A stretch of 64,000 nt of DNA, from contig CP064976.1 in the NCBI GenBank assembly GCA_016699445.1, positions 1,612,001 to 1,676,000 of the forward strand, written 5' to 3'. The notes beneath the pieces were generated by a model that saw nothing but the letters and a program-made list of their open reading frames with translations, did no database searches and was not told where the DNA came from. Numbering within the stretch: position 1 is the first letter of the stretch; each line of letters starts with the position of its first letter. This document shows positions 9,191-17,849 of the stretch, piece after piece. The stretch comes from Deltaproteobacteria bacterium. GTDB taxonomy: Bacteria > UBA10199 > JACPAL01 > GCA-016699445. The translations under genes and the position numbers were made by a program.

Positions 9191-10334
9191 ATGCTCTTAA
9201 AAAATGGCCAAAATTTCAAAATTTCTGGTGTGTTTTAATTTCAGCCTCCTTTATTTTTGTTATTGGTTGCAGTCGGGATAAAAAAATCAGGATAAGTCTG
9301 ATAAAAAAGATAAGAGCAGCTTTTTTTCAAAAACCTCCAAAAAAGAAAAAACAGTTTCTGTCATCACGCCCACAGTCCGTGAAATCCCTATTGTAATCAA
9401 GACATCAGGTAAGACTGATGTTTCGGAGCGATATGAGGCTAAAGCTCCGGCAGAGATGAAAGTGCTTAAAGTTTTTGTCGAAGAAGGTGGTAAGGTTCAA
9501 GCGGGAGATCCGTTGGTGCAATTTGACGATGAGACCATCAAGCTTAAACTAAATCTGGTACGTTCTGAGATTAAAGAAGCCGAAGCCGCTTTAGCGAATA
9601 TTAATTATCTAATTCAAAACAAAGAACAGCTAATAAAGGAAGAAAAAGTATCTGAGACGGAAGCTGAAGGTTTTGATTTGAGGCTTAACTGGTACCAAAG
9701 TACAGCAGACCGTGCAAAAGCCGAAGTCGACCTTTATGAGCATACGGGTGATATGTCTCAGATCAACAGCCCTATTGGAGGTATTGTAACCTTCAAAAGT
9801 GTGGATGAAGGGGTATCGGTCACACAAGATCAAAAATTGATTGAAGTGGCTCGAATGGATCCCATTCATTTTGTTTTTTCTGTTTCTAGTGATGAAGCCA
9901 CAGCACTATCAAAAGTCCAATCAATCTCAGTGAAATTTCCCTTAATTCCCAATCAGGATTTTACAGCCGAAGTAGCCAGTGTAGGCGCAGAAGCTAAAGC
10001 GGAGTTAGGTGGTGTTCCAGTGAGACTTAAAATTAACAATCCTGACTTTAATCTTAAAGGTGATATGGCAGGGGATGTTTTGATCCGTACCCAAGCTAAC
10101 AAAAAAGCTTTTATGGTTCCTGAATTTGTTTTGAAAAAAACTGATAAATCTTATTTTGTTTTTAAAGTCGAAGATGGAAAAGCGAAAAAAGTATTTGTCG
10201 ATTTGGCAGAGACTCCTAGTAATGGTACGGCATTGGTGGTGAAGGGTCTTGTTGAAAAAGATGTGTTAGTCTCAGATTCTGACGAAGATGTAAAAGATGG
10301 AGACAGTGTTCAGTTAAAATTGAGGAAAAGAAAA
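9191..10334 (+). pseudogene. Second RND adaptor, HlyD/AcrA-type lipoprotein, frameshifted near the N-terminus
   Basis: From 9456 a clean frame encodes a membrane-fusion protein: lipoyl half (KVFVEEGGKVQAGDPLVQFD), alpha-hairpin, second lipoyl half (INSPIGGIVTFKSVDEG) and beta-barrel, ending near VQLK. That frame is open upstream to about 9287 (NQDKSDKKDKSS...). A lipoprotein signal (SASFIFVIGCSRDKK) lies just before it in another frame. Adding one A to the A-run at 9280-9286 joins them, and adding one A at 9199-9204 joins the signal to an ATG at 9191. Two homopolymer losses therefore separate the start from the body. At the 3' end the frame lacks its own stop and reads into the next gene. It sits 13 bases after the pump stop. 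Confidence 0.7.
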
Positions 10335-11021
10335 ATGAAGAAGTGTTGTTTAGCATTTTTCCTTTTATTGAGTTCTGTGGTTTTTGCCGAAAATCCTATT
10401 GAGTATTTCAGTACCACTTCTCCGAAGATTCATTATTTTAAAATTCAACCGTCTCAAGCACATTTGGATATCTTATTGAGTGCTGGAGGGTTGACGGCCT
10501 CCGAGTTTCGCAAACGTAATAAATCCAATCTTGTGATCAATGGTGGTTTTTTTGATCTCGAAGGAAAATCTCTCGGTCTGATTATCAGGCATGGGCAAGA
10601 AGTGAATACTTTGCGAAAAAATTCATGGCCGATTTTTTTATTGGGTGGAAAAAAATCACAGGAAGCATTCATTGTGTCTCGTGAAGAATGGGAAAGAAAT
10701 CAGAAACAGTATGGAGACGTGCAATTAGCCTTACAGGTGGGCCCCCGTTTAGTGGTCGATAGACGGGTACAAACTTTTAAAGAAAGTACTGTAGATCGTC
10801 GCTCTGCCATTGGAGTTACTCCAGATGGAGCTGTCATGATTGCCATGTCTGAACAACCTCTGTGGCTTAAAGAATGGGCTACGGTACTGGCCAAATATTG
10901 CACTCAAGCCCTCAACCTTGATGGTGGAGGCTCTTCGCAAATTTCATTTCATGATAAAGGTGTGAGTTTTGATATCGACGGCGATACGCCAGTCCCCAAT
11001 GCTGTTTCAGTGGCTTACTGA
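10335..11021 (+). CDS. Secreted phosphodiester glycosidase-like protein (NAGPA/DUF2233 family)
   Basis: This 228-residue protein begins with a signal peptide (MKKCCLAFFLLLSSVVFA). The body has family motifs LVINGGFFD, RRSAIGVTPDG and the C-terminal signature ALNLDGGGSSQ, as in N-acetylglucosamine-1-phosphodiester alpha-N-acetylglucosaminidase-like domains that act on envelope or exopolysaccharide substrates. A ribosome site (GAGGAAAAG) lies seven bases before ATG 10335, supporting independent initiation even though the adaptor frame reads straight through into it. Its presence at the end of an efflux operon is unusual and may be only positional. The 3' end overlaps the convergent rho gene by seven bases. 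The substrate is unknown. Confidence 0.75.
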   Translation: MKKCCLAFFLLLSSVVFAENPIEYFSTTSPKIHYFKIQPSQAHLDILLSAGGLTASEFRKRNKSNLVINGGFFDLEGKSLGLIIRHGQEVNTLRKNSWPIFLLGGKKSQEAFIVSREEWERNQKQYGDVQLALQVGPRLVVDRRVQTFKESTVDRRSAIGVTPDGAVMIAMSEQPLWLKEWATVLAKYCTQALNLDGGGSSQISFHDKGVSFDIDGDTPVPNAVSVAY

Positions 11022-12370
11022 TTCATTGAGTCCATAAATTCTTTATTATTCTTCGTTCCCTGCATTTTATCTGTGAGGAATTCCATTGAATCCACGACAT
11101 TGAGAGGGGCGAGAATTTTTCGAAGAATCCAGACACGATTGAGAACATCAGCAGGCAAAAGTAATTCTTCTTTTCGAGTTCCAGATTTGTTCACATCCAT
11201 ACATGGGAAGATACGTTTTTCCATGAGCTTGCGATCCAAATGAATTTCAGCATTACCCGTTCCTTTGAATTCTTCAAAGATAACTTCATCCATACGGCTT
11301 CCCGTATCGATCAATGCTGTAGCGATGATGGTTAAACTACCACCTTCTTCAATGTTTCGAGCCGCTCCAAAGAAACGTTTAGGTTTATGAAGAGCATTGG
11401 AGTCCACACCACCAGAAAGTATTTTTCCAGAAGGAGGCACAACGGAGTTATAAGCACGAGCCAGACGTGTGATAGAATCCAAAAGAATGACAACGTCCTT
11501 TTTGTGTTCAACCAAGCGTTTAGCTTTTTCGATGACCATTTCAGCCACTTGCACGTGACGTGTTGCGGGTTCGTCAAATGTGGATGAAACCACTTCACCT
11601 TTAACAGAACGCTGCATGTCGGTCACTTCTTCAGGTCGTTCGTCAATCAAGAGAACAATTAAAACAATGTCAGGATGATTGGACGTGATCGCATTCGCAA
11701 TATTTTGCAGCATCATCGTCTTACCCGTACGAGGAGGCGCCACAATCAAGGCGCGTTGTCCTTTTCCAATCGGTGTCAGGAGATTAATGATACGCGATGT
11801 GGCATTTTTAGGATCGTATTCAAGATTGATCTGTTCATTAGGATAAAGAGGTGTGAGGTTATCAAATAAGATCTTATCACGCGCGACTTCAGGATCTTCA
11901 AAATTGATGGATTCAACTTTGAGCAAAGCAAAATAACGTTCAGAATCTTTTGGAGAACGGATCTGTCCGGAAACCGTATCACCGGTACGCAGATTAAACT
12001 TACGAATTTGCGAGGGAGATACATAAATATCATCAGGACCAGGAAGATAGTTGTAATCAGGAGCACGAAGAAATCCAAAGCCATCAGGCAAAATTTCCAG
12101 AATACCTTCACCAAAGATCATGCCGTTTTTGTCTGTCTGTGCATTTAAAACCGCAAAGATCAGATCTTGTCGACGCATACCAGCGGCATTTTCGACGCCG
12201 AAGTCTTTTGCTTTTTCGATCAAGTCTGCAATCTTCATCTCTTTAAGATCACGAAGATTCATGACATTGGCAGCCTCTTCACCGGTAGGTCGTGTGACGA
12301 GATCGGTATTCGGATCGATCGTATAAGCTTCAGACCGAGGGTGGTCTTTGCGAGGACGTGGTGGAGGCAT
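11015..12370 (-). CDS. rho: Transcription termination factor Rho
   Basis: Rho is the hexameric RNA-dependent ATPase that ends transcription at C-rich unstructured RNA. The N-terminal helix bundle (LRDLKEMKIADLIEKAKDFG) is followed by the RNA-binding cold-shock-like domain (GILEILPDGFGFLRAPDYNY, DDIYVSPSQIRKFNLRTGD). The ATPase domain has the P-loop APPRTGKT, Walker B with VVILLDSITRLARAYN, and the Q/R-loop signatures KILSGGVDSNAL and GTGNAEIHLDR. ATG 12370 (MPPPRPRKDHPRSEA) is preferred; an upstream TTG at 12415 would add 15 Asn/Lys-rich residues. At about 451 residues it is slightly longer than the usual 420 because of a basic N-terminal extension. An AT-rich leader with a short tandem repeat lies upstream. 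Confidence 0.97.
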   Translation of the reverse strand: MPPPRPRKDHPRSEAYTIDPNTDLVTRPTGEEAANVMNLRDLKEMKIADLIEKAKDFGVENAAGMRRQDLIFAVLNAQTDKNGMIFGEGILEILPDGFGFLRAPDYNYLPGPDDIYVSPSQIRKFNLRTGDTVSGQIRSPKDSERYFALLKVESINFEDPEVARDKILFDNLTPLYPNEQINLEYDPKNATSRIINLLTPIGKGQRALIVAPPRTGKTMMLQNIANAITSNHPDIVLIVLLIDERPEEVTDMQRSVKGEVVSSTFDEPATRHVQVAEMVIEKAKRLVEHKKDVVILLDSITRLARAYNSVVPPSGKILSGGVDSNALHKPKRFFGAARNIEEGGSLTIIATALIDTGSRMDEVIFEEFKGTGNAEIHLDRKLMEKRIFPCMDVNKSGTRKEELLLPADVLNRVWILRKILAPLNVVDSMEFLTDKMQGTKNNKEFMDSMNQ

Positions 12371-12478
12371 ATTGTTTCTTTTTTGTTTGTGTTGGTTGTT
12401 TGGATTTGAGTTCAAGATGATTAGGGGTTAACTGCGGTTTGAAACTGATTTATGGTTTATATTTTATCTATTTTTTAT

Positions 12479-12512
12479 TTTTTTTGGTTTTATTCTTTTT
12501 TTGGTTTTATTC
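12479..12512. repeat. Two tandem copies of a 17-base T-rich unit in the rho leader
   Basis: The unit TTTTTTTGGTTTTATTC occurs at 12479-12495 and immediately again at 12496-12512, upstream of rho. Read on the minus strand it gives an A-rich, unstructured stretch. It could be part of the rho leader or promoter region; no function can be assigned. Confidence 0.7.
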
Positions 12513-12534
12513 TAAATTCTTTTGGATTTTAAAA

Positions 12535-12554
12535 GATTCCTTCCGGAAAAAATC
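12535..12554 (-). terminator. Weak hairpin, possible terminator after the VapC-like gene
   Basis: GATTCC at 12535 and the following TTCCGGAA core form a 20-base imperfect palindrome (with G-T pairs) centred on CCGG. On the minus strand it is followed by only four T residues. It lies about 50 bases after the stop of the toxin gene and upstream of rho. The short T-tract makes this tentative. Confidence 0.3.
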
Positions 12555-12602
12555 AAAAAACTGAATGACTGCTCAGTAATTTCACAGAATCAGCCAACCC
12601 TG

Positions 12603-13010
12603 TCAATGAGAAATTTCGTTTTTTATATGTTTGACCCTGATTTGGTCTACATGAAGGAAGTCTCCATCAGTAGTCGCTAAGGTGCCCCCTATAAAGGAGG
12701 TGCAGGCGGCAATCCATATATCGTTTGTAGGAATAGGCCTTCCTTTTCGTTTCAGTGATGAGGCGATATCTCCAAATAATAGAGCGATATCAAAGTCGAT
12801 GGGAACGATTTCGACATGGAAAGTTTTGATAAACAGCTTCAACCTTTTGATATTTTCCTCATAGCGTTTCCCGTGTCTGTACCCATGGCAGAGCTCGCCG
12901 ACCACAATGGAGGGGAGGTAATACTTTTGAGCTTCTGTCATGATATCGATAGCGATTTCGTTGCCGACATCGAAAAGTGAATAGAAGTTTGTATCTATGA
13001 CGAGCTTCAT
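12603..13010 (-). CDS. PIN-domain toxin, VapC-like RNase
   Basis: This 135-residue protein has PIN-domain features: an N-terminal Asp in MKLVIDTNFYSLF, a Glu in VVGELCHGYRHG, a second acidic cluster in PTNDIWIAACTSF, and a terminal Asp in LATTDGDFLHV. These four acidic residues bind Mg2+ in VapC endoribonucleases, which cleave tRNA or rRNA when freed from their antitoxin. The gene lies five bases after its antitoxin, the usual antitoxin-first order. The start is ATG 13010. The set of catalytic residues looks complete, so the toxin is probably functional. The RNA target cannot be predicted. Confidence 0.85.
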   Translation of the reverse strand: MKLVIDTNFYSLFDVGNEIAIDIMTEAQKYYLPSIVVGELCHGYRHGKRYEENIKRLKLFIKTFHVEIVPIDFDIALLFGDIASSLKRKGRPIPTNDIWIAACTSFIGGTLATTDGDFLHVDQIRVKHIKNEISH

Positions 13011-13015
13011 CGTTG

Positions 13016-13267
13016 TTATTTCCAGAGAGAGGGGTCAATGGTTTCAAAATCTTCGACAGCCTTTTGGAGAGATTCAAAATCTTCTTGAGAAAGTTTCCCA
13101 GAAAAAGCCCGTAGGCGCTTCTTTTTCTGGGCTTTGGAATGAAGTCCAAACTTTTCAGCTAACGCTTCGATGACAATCTGTGACTTGCTCTTGCCACATT
13201 GTTTGGCCTCAGCCTTCAGGGCTCGTTCAATGTCTTGAGGAAGTGATCGGATACTTAAATAACTCAT
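13016..13267 (-). CDS. Ribbon-helix-helix antitoxin paired with the PIN toxin
   Basis: At 83 residues it begins MSYLSIRSLPQDIERALKAEA with a ribbon-helix-helix fold pattern: a short beta strand, then two amphipathic helices (SKSQIVIEALAEKFG). The C-terminal half is charged and probably unstructured until bound to the toxin, ending FETIDPSLWK. ATG 13267 is preferred over an upstream GTG/TTG-type extension because it gives the canonical strand at the N-terminus. A near-palindromic operator-like sequence overlaps the upstream promoter region, consistent with autoregulation. It lies five bases before the toxin gene, which it presumably neutralises. Confidence 0.8.
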   Translation of the reverse strand: MSYLSIRSLPQDIERALKAEAKQCGKSKSQIVIEALAEKFGLHSKAQKKKRLRAFSGKLSQEDFESLQKAVEDFETIDPSLWK

Positions 13268-13271
13268 ACGT

Positions 13272-13295
13272 ACTACGATATGATATATTTGTAGT
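13272..13295. promoter_or_regulatory. Inverted repeat, candidate operator/promoter of the toxin-antitoxin pair
   Basis: ACTAC (13272-13276) and GTAGT (13291-13295) are perfect inverted arms around an AT-rich centre containing TATCATAT on the minus strand, just five bases upstream of the antitoxin ATG. Ribbon-helix-helix antitoxins usually bind such palindromes over their own promoter. Confidence 0.4.
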
Positions 13296-13392
13296 GCAGA
13301 CAATATTAAAAATAATGTATATTTTTTCTTACTTCTCTTATTTTTAGCAACTCATATATGAACATGGCGACTAGGGCCTAGAGGATAATATT

Positions 13393-14190
13393 ATGAATAC
13401 AGATATGTATAGTAACTGGTTTCAGGTCACTGGTCTGAGTGTTGCGACGTCCGATATTACTCAACAGGCTTTTAAACTGCCAGTGTATGCACCCTATATA
13501 CAAGATAACTATCATGATATTCCGAGCTATACGGCTACAGAAAGAGCTCTGGCTTTGGCCGTACGTTTACAAGAATTGTTGGGAACTCCGAAACTTACCG
13601 CTTCTAATAATGGGTTTTTGTGTCAATACCGTTTAATGGGATCTTTGAGTTCTTTAGAGATAGCTTTTGAGGGGAGTGGAAACAAATGGCAGATTAATAG
13701 TGGCCATACTATTTTCGTAGGAATGACTCTAGCCGTGAGTCCAGATTTATCGACTCACACTAAAGCCTCCTTAGATGCGATGATGATTTCAGCCAAAGTG
13801 CTCTATCAATTGTTATGTGATCATCATTTGATCGTGAGTGATAGGGATCAGTTCAAACTCAAAGATCCTCAGCTTAAGGAAACTATCCAGTCTGAAGCCT
13901 GGACACGATTTCTCACAGGTTTAGGTTATGTTGCCCCAACAATAAAGAGTGTTGATAGTTATCCCAGGGATGGGAAGTGGGCTGATTTTTATGACTCCAT
14001 GTTCACTCTTGCGAATGAGCTATATTCCAATCGTTGGAAAGATATAAAGCCATTTATGGACGCGGCAGCTCAAAACCCTCAGCAATTACACGCTCTCTTT
14101 TCAATCATGAATTCTGAATATGGTGGAAATCGTGACGTCCAAGTACTTAAAAATAAGTTGATAAGAGCTGGCTTGATAAGTTTCGAATAA
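13393..14190 (+). CDS. Protein of unknown function, 265 residues
   Basis: I do not recognise this protein. It is soluble, with no signal peptide or membrane helix, mixed alpha/beta in the first half (LTASNNGFLCQYRLMGSLSS, HTIFVGMTLAVSP) and mainly helical towards the C-terminus. A good ribosome site (AGAGGATAATATT) supports ATG 13393, and base composition matches the neighbours, so it is probably real. It stands alone, divergent from the toxin-antitoxin pair and 68 bases before argH. The style (cytosolic, helical, lineage-specific) is similar to other unknown proteins in this window at 28 kb and 44-46 kb, but no clear shared motif is visible. Confidence 0.65.
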   Translation: MNTDMYSNWFQVTGLSVATSDITQQAFKLPVYAPYIQDNYHDIPSYTATERALALAVRLQELLGTPKLTASNNGFLCQYRLMGSLSSLEIAFEGSGNKWQINSGHTIFVGMTLAVSPDLSTHTKASLDAMMISAKVLYQLLCDHHLIVSDRDQFKLKDPQLKETIQSEAWTRFLTGLGYVAPTIKSVDSYPRDGKWADFYDSMFTLANELYSNRWKDIKPFMDAAAQNPQQLHALFSIMNSEYGGNRDVQVLKNKLIRAGLISFE

Positions 14191-14224
14191 TATTCTTGAG
14201 CTGAACCAGATGGTAGTCCATTTC

Positions 14225-14253
14225 TTGACAAGGACAGTGCGCGTCATTACGAG
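14225..14253 (+). promoter_or_regulatory. Candidate promoter of argH-lysine operon
   Basis: TTGACA at 14225-14230 is followed after 17 bases by TACGAG at 14248-14253, with the argH ATG only five bases further. A start site at the usual distance would fall on or next to the ATG, implying a leaderless transcript. The -10 box is poor. Confidence 0.35.
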
Positions 14254-14258
14254 GCCGC

Positions 14259-15650
14259 ATGGCTCAAAAAAATAAATCTCAAAAATGGTCTGGACGTTTT
14301 GCTCAAGGGTTGGATCCCTTAGCCCTCGATTTTACTCAATCTATTTCCTTTGATCAGAAGCTTTATTATTATGATGTGAAGGGGAGTTTGGCCCATGCCA
14401 AGATGTTGCAGAAGGTCGGGATTCTCACCAAAAAAGACTATGATGATATTCGTCGTGGGCTGACCTCGATTGTGGATGATCTTCAGCAGGGGAAATTCGA
14501 ATTTAAAGAAGAATTAGAAGACGTACATCGCAATATTGAAACAGAATTGATCAAACGCATTGGGGCTGCTGGTGGCAAACTGCATACAGCCCGTAGTCGC
14601 AATGATCAAGTGGCTTTGGATTTTAGGCTCTACTGTCGTGATCGAGTGATGGAGCTGCATGATTCGATCCTAGAGCTCGAAGAAGCTTTTGTTGTGAAAG
14701 CGGAAGAGTTTCCTGAAGTCGTCATGCCTGGATATACTCATCTTCAAAGGGCTCAACCGGTACTCTTTGCACATCATCTTTTAGCTTACGTAGAAATGTT
14801 GGAAAGAGATCGTGAGCGTTTGCAGGATCTTTATAAGCGCGTCGATACCTTGCCTTTAGGTTCTGGGGCGATCGCGGGAACGACATTTCCAATCGATCGA
14901 GAATTTGTTGCTAAAGAATTAGGGTTTGGTCGTGTCTCACATAATAGTATGGATGCTGTTTCGGATCGGGATTTTGCGATTGAGATTGCGTCGGCGGGAT
15001 CGATTCTCATGATGCATTTGTCTCGTTTGAGTGAAGAAATGATTTTGTGGTCGTCGTCTGAGTTTGATTTTATCAAATTGCCCGAATCCTTTTGCACAGG
15101 TTCTTCGATGATGCCCCAGAAAATGAATCCCGATGTTCCTGAGTTAATTCGTGGAAAAACAGGTCGTGTGTATGGGTCTTTGGTGTCTCTTTTAACGACA
15201 ATGAAGAGTTTGCCTCTGGCCTACAATAAAGACATGCAGGAAGATAAAGAACCGATTTTTGATGTGTTTGAGACGGCTATTAATTGTGTTGATGTATTGG
15301 TGCCGGTAGTTTTGGGGATGAGACCCAAAGAAGACAAGATGAATATTGCGGTCTCAGATGGTGGTTTGTTGGCAACCGAAATTGCGGATTGGTTGGTGAC
15401 GCAAGGAGTGGATTTTAGATCGTCGCATGAAGTGACAGCGCAAGTCGTGCGGTATTCTTTAGAAACTAAAAAAGATATTACCGAAATGTCGCTGCAAGAA
15501 TTTCAAAAGTTTTCAGGAAAATTTAACGAGAAAATTTTTGATGTATTGACGGTGAAAGCAGCAGTAGATCGAAGACGTTCTTTGGGTGGAACGTCGGGTG
15601 TGAATGTTAAAAAAGAAATTAAACGAATAAAGAAAGTTATCGAATCATGA
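14259..15650 (+). CDS. argH: Argininosuccinate lyase
   Basis: ArgH splits argininosuccinate into arginine and fumarate, the last step of arginine synthesis. The 463-residue length is typical. Family motifs are present: KWSGRFAQGLDPLALDF at the N-terminus, TARSRNDQVALD, the catalytic region GYTHLQRAQPVLFAHHL, and the fumarase/aspartase superfamily signature GSSMMPQKMNPD, where most relatives have GSSIMPQKKNPD. The start ATG 14259 follows GAGG four bases upstream. It overlaps lysA by four bases (ATGA), so arginine and lysine genes are coupled in one transcript, a known arrangement in several bacterial groups. Confidence 0.96.
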   Translation: MAQKNKSQKWSGRFAQGLDPLALDFTQSISFDQKLYYYDVKGSLAHAKMLQKVGILTKKDYDDIRRGLTSIVDDLQQGKFEFKEELEDVHRNIETELIKRIGAAGGKLHTARSRNDQVALDFRLYCRDRVMELHDSILELEEAFVVKAEEFPEVVMPGYTHLQRAQPVLFAHHLLAYVEMLERDRERLQDLYKRVDTLPLGSGAIAGTTFPIDREFVAKELGFGRVSHNSMDAVSDRDFAIEIASAGSILMMHLSRLSEEMILWSSSEFDFIKLPESFCTGSSMMPQKMNPDVPELIRGKTGRVYGSLVSLLTTMKSLPLAYNKDMQEDKEPIFDVFETAINCVDVLVPVVLGMRPKEDKMNIAVSDGGLLATEIADWLVTQGVDFRSSHEVTAQVVRYSLETKKDITEMSLQEFQKFSGKFNEKIFDVLTVKAAVDRRRSLGGTSGVNVKKEIKRIKKVIES

Positions 15651-16875
15651 ACCACTTTAATTACAAAAAAAACGAACTGTATTGCGAGGATGTTTCTTTA
15701 GCACGCATTGCTCAAGAAGTAGGGACTCCAGCTTATGTCTATAGCTATGCAACACTGACACGTCACTTTGATGTGTTTGATAAAGCTTTTGGAAAGCTGC
15801 CACATCTGGTGTGCTTTGCGATGAAGGCTAATTCCAATATTGCTATTCTTAGAGCTCTTATCAATCGGGGAGCGGGGATTGATATTGTTTCTGAGGGGAA
15901 CTTTTCCGTGCACGAACAGCAGGAGCTCCAGCAAATAAAATTGTTTATTCAGGTGTTGGAAAAACACGCGAAGAAATGGCCTATGCTCTTAAAGAAGGTA
16001 TTTTACAGTTTAATATCGAATCTGAAGAAGAGGTCTTTGTTTTAAATGAGGTGGCGACAAGTTTGGGTCTCAAAGCTCCTGTGTCGTTTCGGGTGAATCC
16101 GAATATTAATCCCAAAACACATCCATATATTTCGACGGGATTGAAGAAGAGTAAGTTTGGTGTGCCTTTTGAACGGGCGATTGAGATTTATGAAAAAGCA
16201 CGCAAGCTTCCTGGAATTTCTGTCCAAGGCGTGAGCTGTCATATTGGATCGCAGATTACAATTCTGACGCCGTTTCGGGATGCTTTAGCTAAAGTCAGTG
16301 TCTTGGTGGCTGAGCTGCGCAAGCGGGGTTTTGATATTCGTCGTGTAGATTTGGGTGGAGGTTTGGGGATTCCTTATAAAAATGACAAAGTACCCAGCCC
16401 CAAACAGTACGCAGATATTTTGAAAAAAGGGATTAAAGAATTAGGCTGTACGGTCATGTTTGAACCGGGTCGTGTGATTGTTGGAAATGCGGGGATCTTG
16501 CTGACGAAAGTGATGTATAAAAAAACGAGTGGGAAAAAGACGTTTGTGATTATTGATGGAGCCATGAATGATTTGATTCGGCCCGCTTTGTATGGATCTC
16601 ATCATGAAATTTTGCCAGTACAAAGAAGAAAGGCCACAATGAAAGCTGATATTGTGGGCCCTGTATGTGAGTCGGGAGATTTTTTTGCGGAAAATAGATC
16701 GTTCCCTGCTTTAAATTCAGATGATCTTTTAGCTGTGATGAGTGCTGGTGCTTATGGGTCTGTGATGTCGTCTAATTATAATTCACGGCCTTTAGTGGCA
16801 GAAGTGATGGTAAATGGAAATGAATTTCACGTTGTTCGGCAAAGACAGGAATATAAAGATTTATTACGTGGTTAA
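15647..16875 (+). CDS. lysA: Diaminopimelate decarboxylase, split by a one-base frameshift
   Basis: LysA is the PLP enzyme that decarboxylates meso-diaminopimelate to lysine. Residues from 15647 to about 15895 (YCEDVSLARIAQEVGTPAYV, LVCFAMKANSNIAIL with the PLP Lys, GAGIDIVSEG) are in one frame. The rest (ELFRARTAGAPANKIVYSGV, GVSCHIGSQI, GGGLGIPY, EPGRVIVGNAG, GPVCESGDFF) is in the next frame to 16875. Restoring one G in the run at 15895-15898 rejoins them into about 410 residues, the normal size. Because the rest is perfectly conserved, including both active-site ends, this is more likely a homopolymer error than a dead gene. It starts inside the argH stop and lies 20 bases before dapF. Confidence 0.88.
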
Positions 16876-16895
16876 CATGTTCCGAAATTTTTAAT

Positions 16896-17738
16896 ATGAA
16901 ACTAAAATTCACAAAAATGCATGGCCTGGGAAATGATTTTATCGTTGTTAATGGGGTTAATGGGGTAGCCGGCCGCAAAGGCACATTACCCAATTTTAAA
17001 AAAACCGGGAAAATTTTAGGCGATCGACGCTTTGGCGTGGGTTGTGATCAGATTCTTGTTCTGAAAAATTCCAAAAAGGCCGACTTCAAGATGGAAATCT
17101 ACAACTCCGATGGCAGTCAGGTGGAGATGTGCGGCAATGGGATTCGTTGTCTGGGACACTATGTGCGCACGCATAAGCTCTCGCGGAAATCAGAGCTGAG
17201 TGTTGAGACATTGGCCGGCATTCAGATTATCAAATTTTTGCCTAAGGGCTTGATTCAGGTGGATATGGGTGCGCCGGTTTTGGAAGGCTTAAAAATCCCC
17301 ACGACTATTCATGGAAATATTGTGAATCACGATGTGAGTTTTGATGGTCATCCTTTTCAGATCACGTGCGTGTCGATGGGAAATCCGCATTGTGTGATTT
17401 ATGTGAAAAATGTGGATGAGTATCCCGTGCATGAGATTGGGCGCATGATTGAAACGTCCTCTATTTTTCCCAAGCGGACGAATGTGGAATTTGTGGAATT
17501 GATTTCCTCCAAAGAAGTTAAAATGCGCGTGTGGGAACGTGGAGCGGGCGAGACGTTGGCGTGTGGAAGCGGTGCTTGTGCTGTGGGTGTCGCAGGGGTT
17601 TTGAATGAAGTTCATGATCGAAAAGTGAAAGTGAATTTGCCTGGTGGGCCTTTGGTGATTGAGTGGAATCAGAAAACCAATCATGTGTTGATGACGGGAC
17701 CTGCCGAGGAAGTGTTTGAAGGAGTGATACAGGTTTAG
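16896..17738 (+). CDS. dapF: Diaminopimelate epimerase
   Basis: DapF converts LL- to meso-diaminopimelate using two cysteines without a cofactor. Both are present: Cys in EMCGNGIRC and Cys in TLACGSGACA. The N-terminus KFTKMHGLGNDFIVVNG and the MGNPHCVIYV segment are typical. At 280 residues the length is normal. The start ATG 16896 gives the canonical N-terminus but has no obvious ribosome site, so translation may be coupled to lysA, 20 bases upstream. A dispersed palindromic repeat lies between its stop and dapA. Confidence 0.95.
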   Translation: MKLKFTKMHGLGNDFIVVNGVNGVAGRKGTLPNFKKTGKILGDRRFGVGCDQILVLKNSKKADFKMEIYNSDGSQVEMCGNGIRCLGHYVRTHKLSRKSELSVETLAGIQIIKFLPKGLIQVDMGAPVLEGLKIPTTIHGNIVNHDVSFDGHPFQITCVSMGNPHCVIYVKNVDEYPVHEIGRMIETSSIFPKRTNVEFVELISSKEVKMRVWERGAGETLACGSGACAVGVAGVLNEVHDRKVKVNLPGGPLVIEWNQKTNHVLMTGPAEEVFEGVIQV

Positions 17739-17740
17739 TT

Positions 17741-17822
17741 GTCATGGCGAGCGAAGCGTGGCCATCTCCCGGCAATACGGGATATTCAAGAGATCGCCAC
17801 GCCCTTCGGGCTCGCAATGACA
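17741..17822. repeat. Dispersed palindromic repeat, copy 1 (dapF-dapA gap)
   Basis: This 82-base element begins GTCATGGCGAGCGAAGCGTG and ends in the complementary-type GGGCTCGCAATGACA. It can fold into a long hairpin through the GCGAGC and GCTCGC arms and the GATCTC-like GGCCATCTC/AGATCGCC arms. A close relative lies inside tolB at 41928-42002. Intergenic here, it may influence dapF-dapA mRNA stability. Confidence 0.8.
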
Positions 17823-17849
17823 GTCGAACGTAGGCATTTAGGAGAATTT

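Noticed and set aside
12535..12554. A strong bidirectional terminator between rho and the toxin gene.
   Set aside because: The palindrome relies on G-T pairs and the T-tract is only four bases, so it is listed at low confidence on one strand only.
17741..17822. The palindrome between dapF and dapA as an intrinsic terminator.
   Set aside because: It has no T-tract on either strand and a second copy sits inside a coding region, so it is a dispersed repeat.
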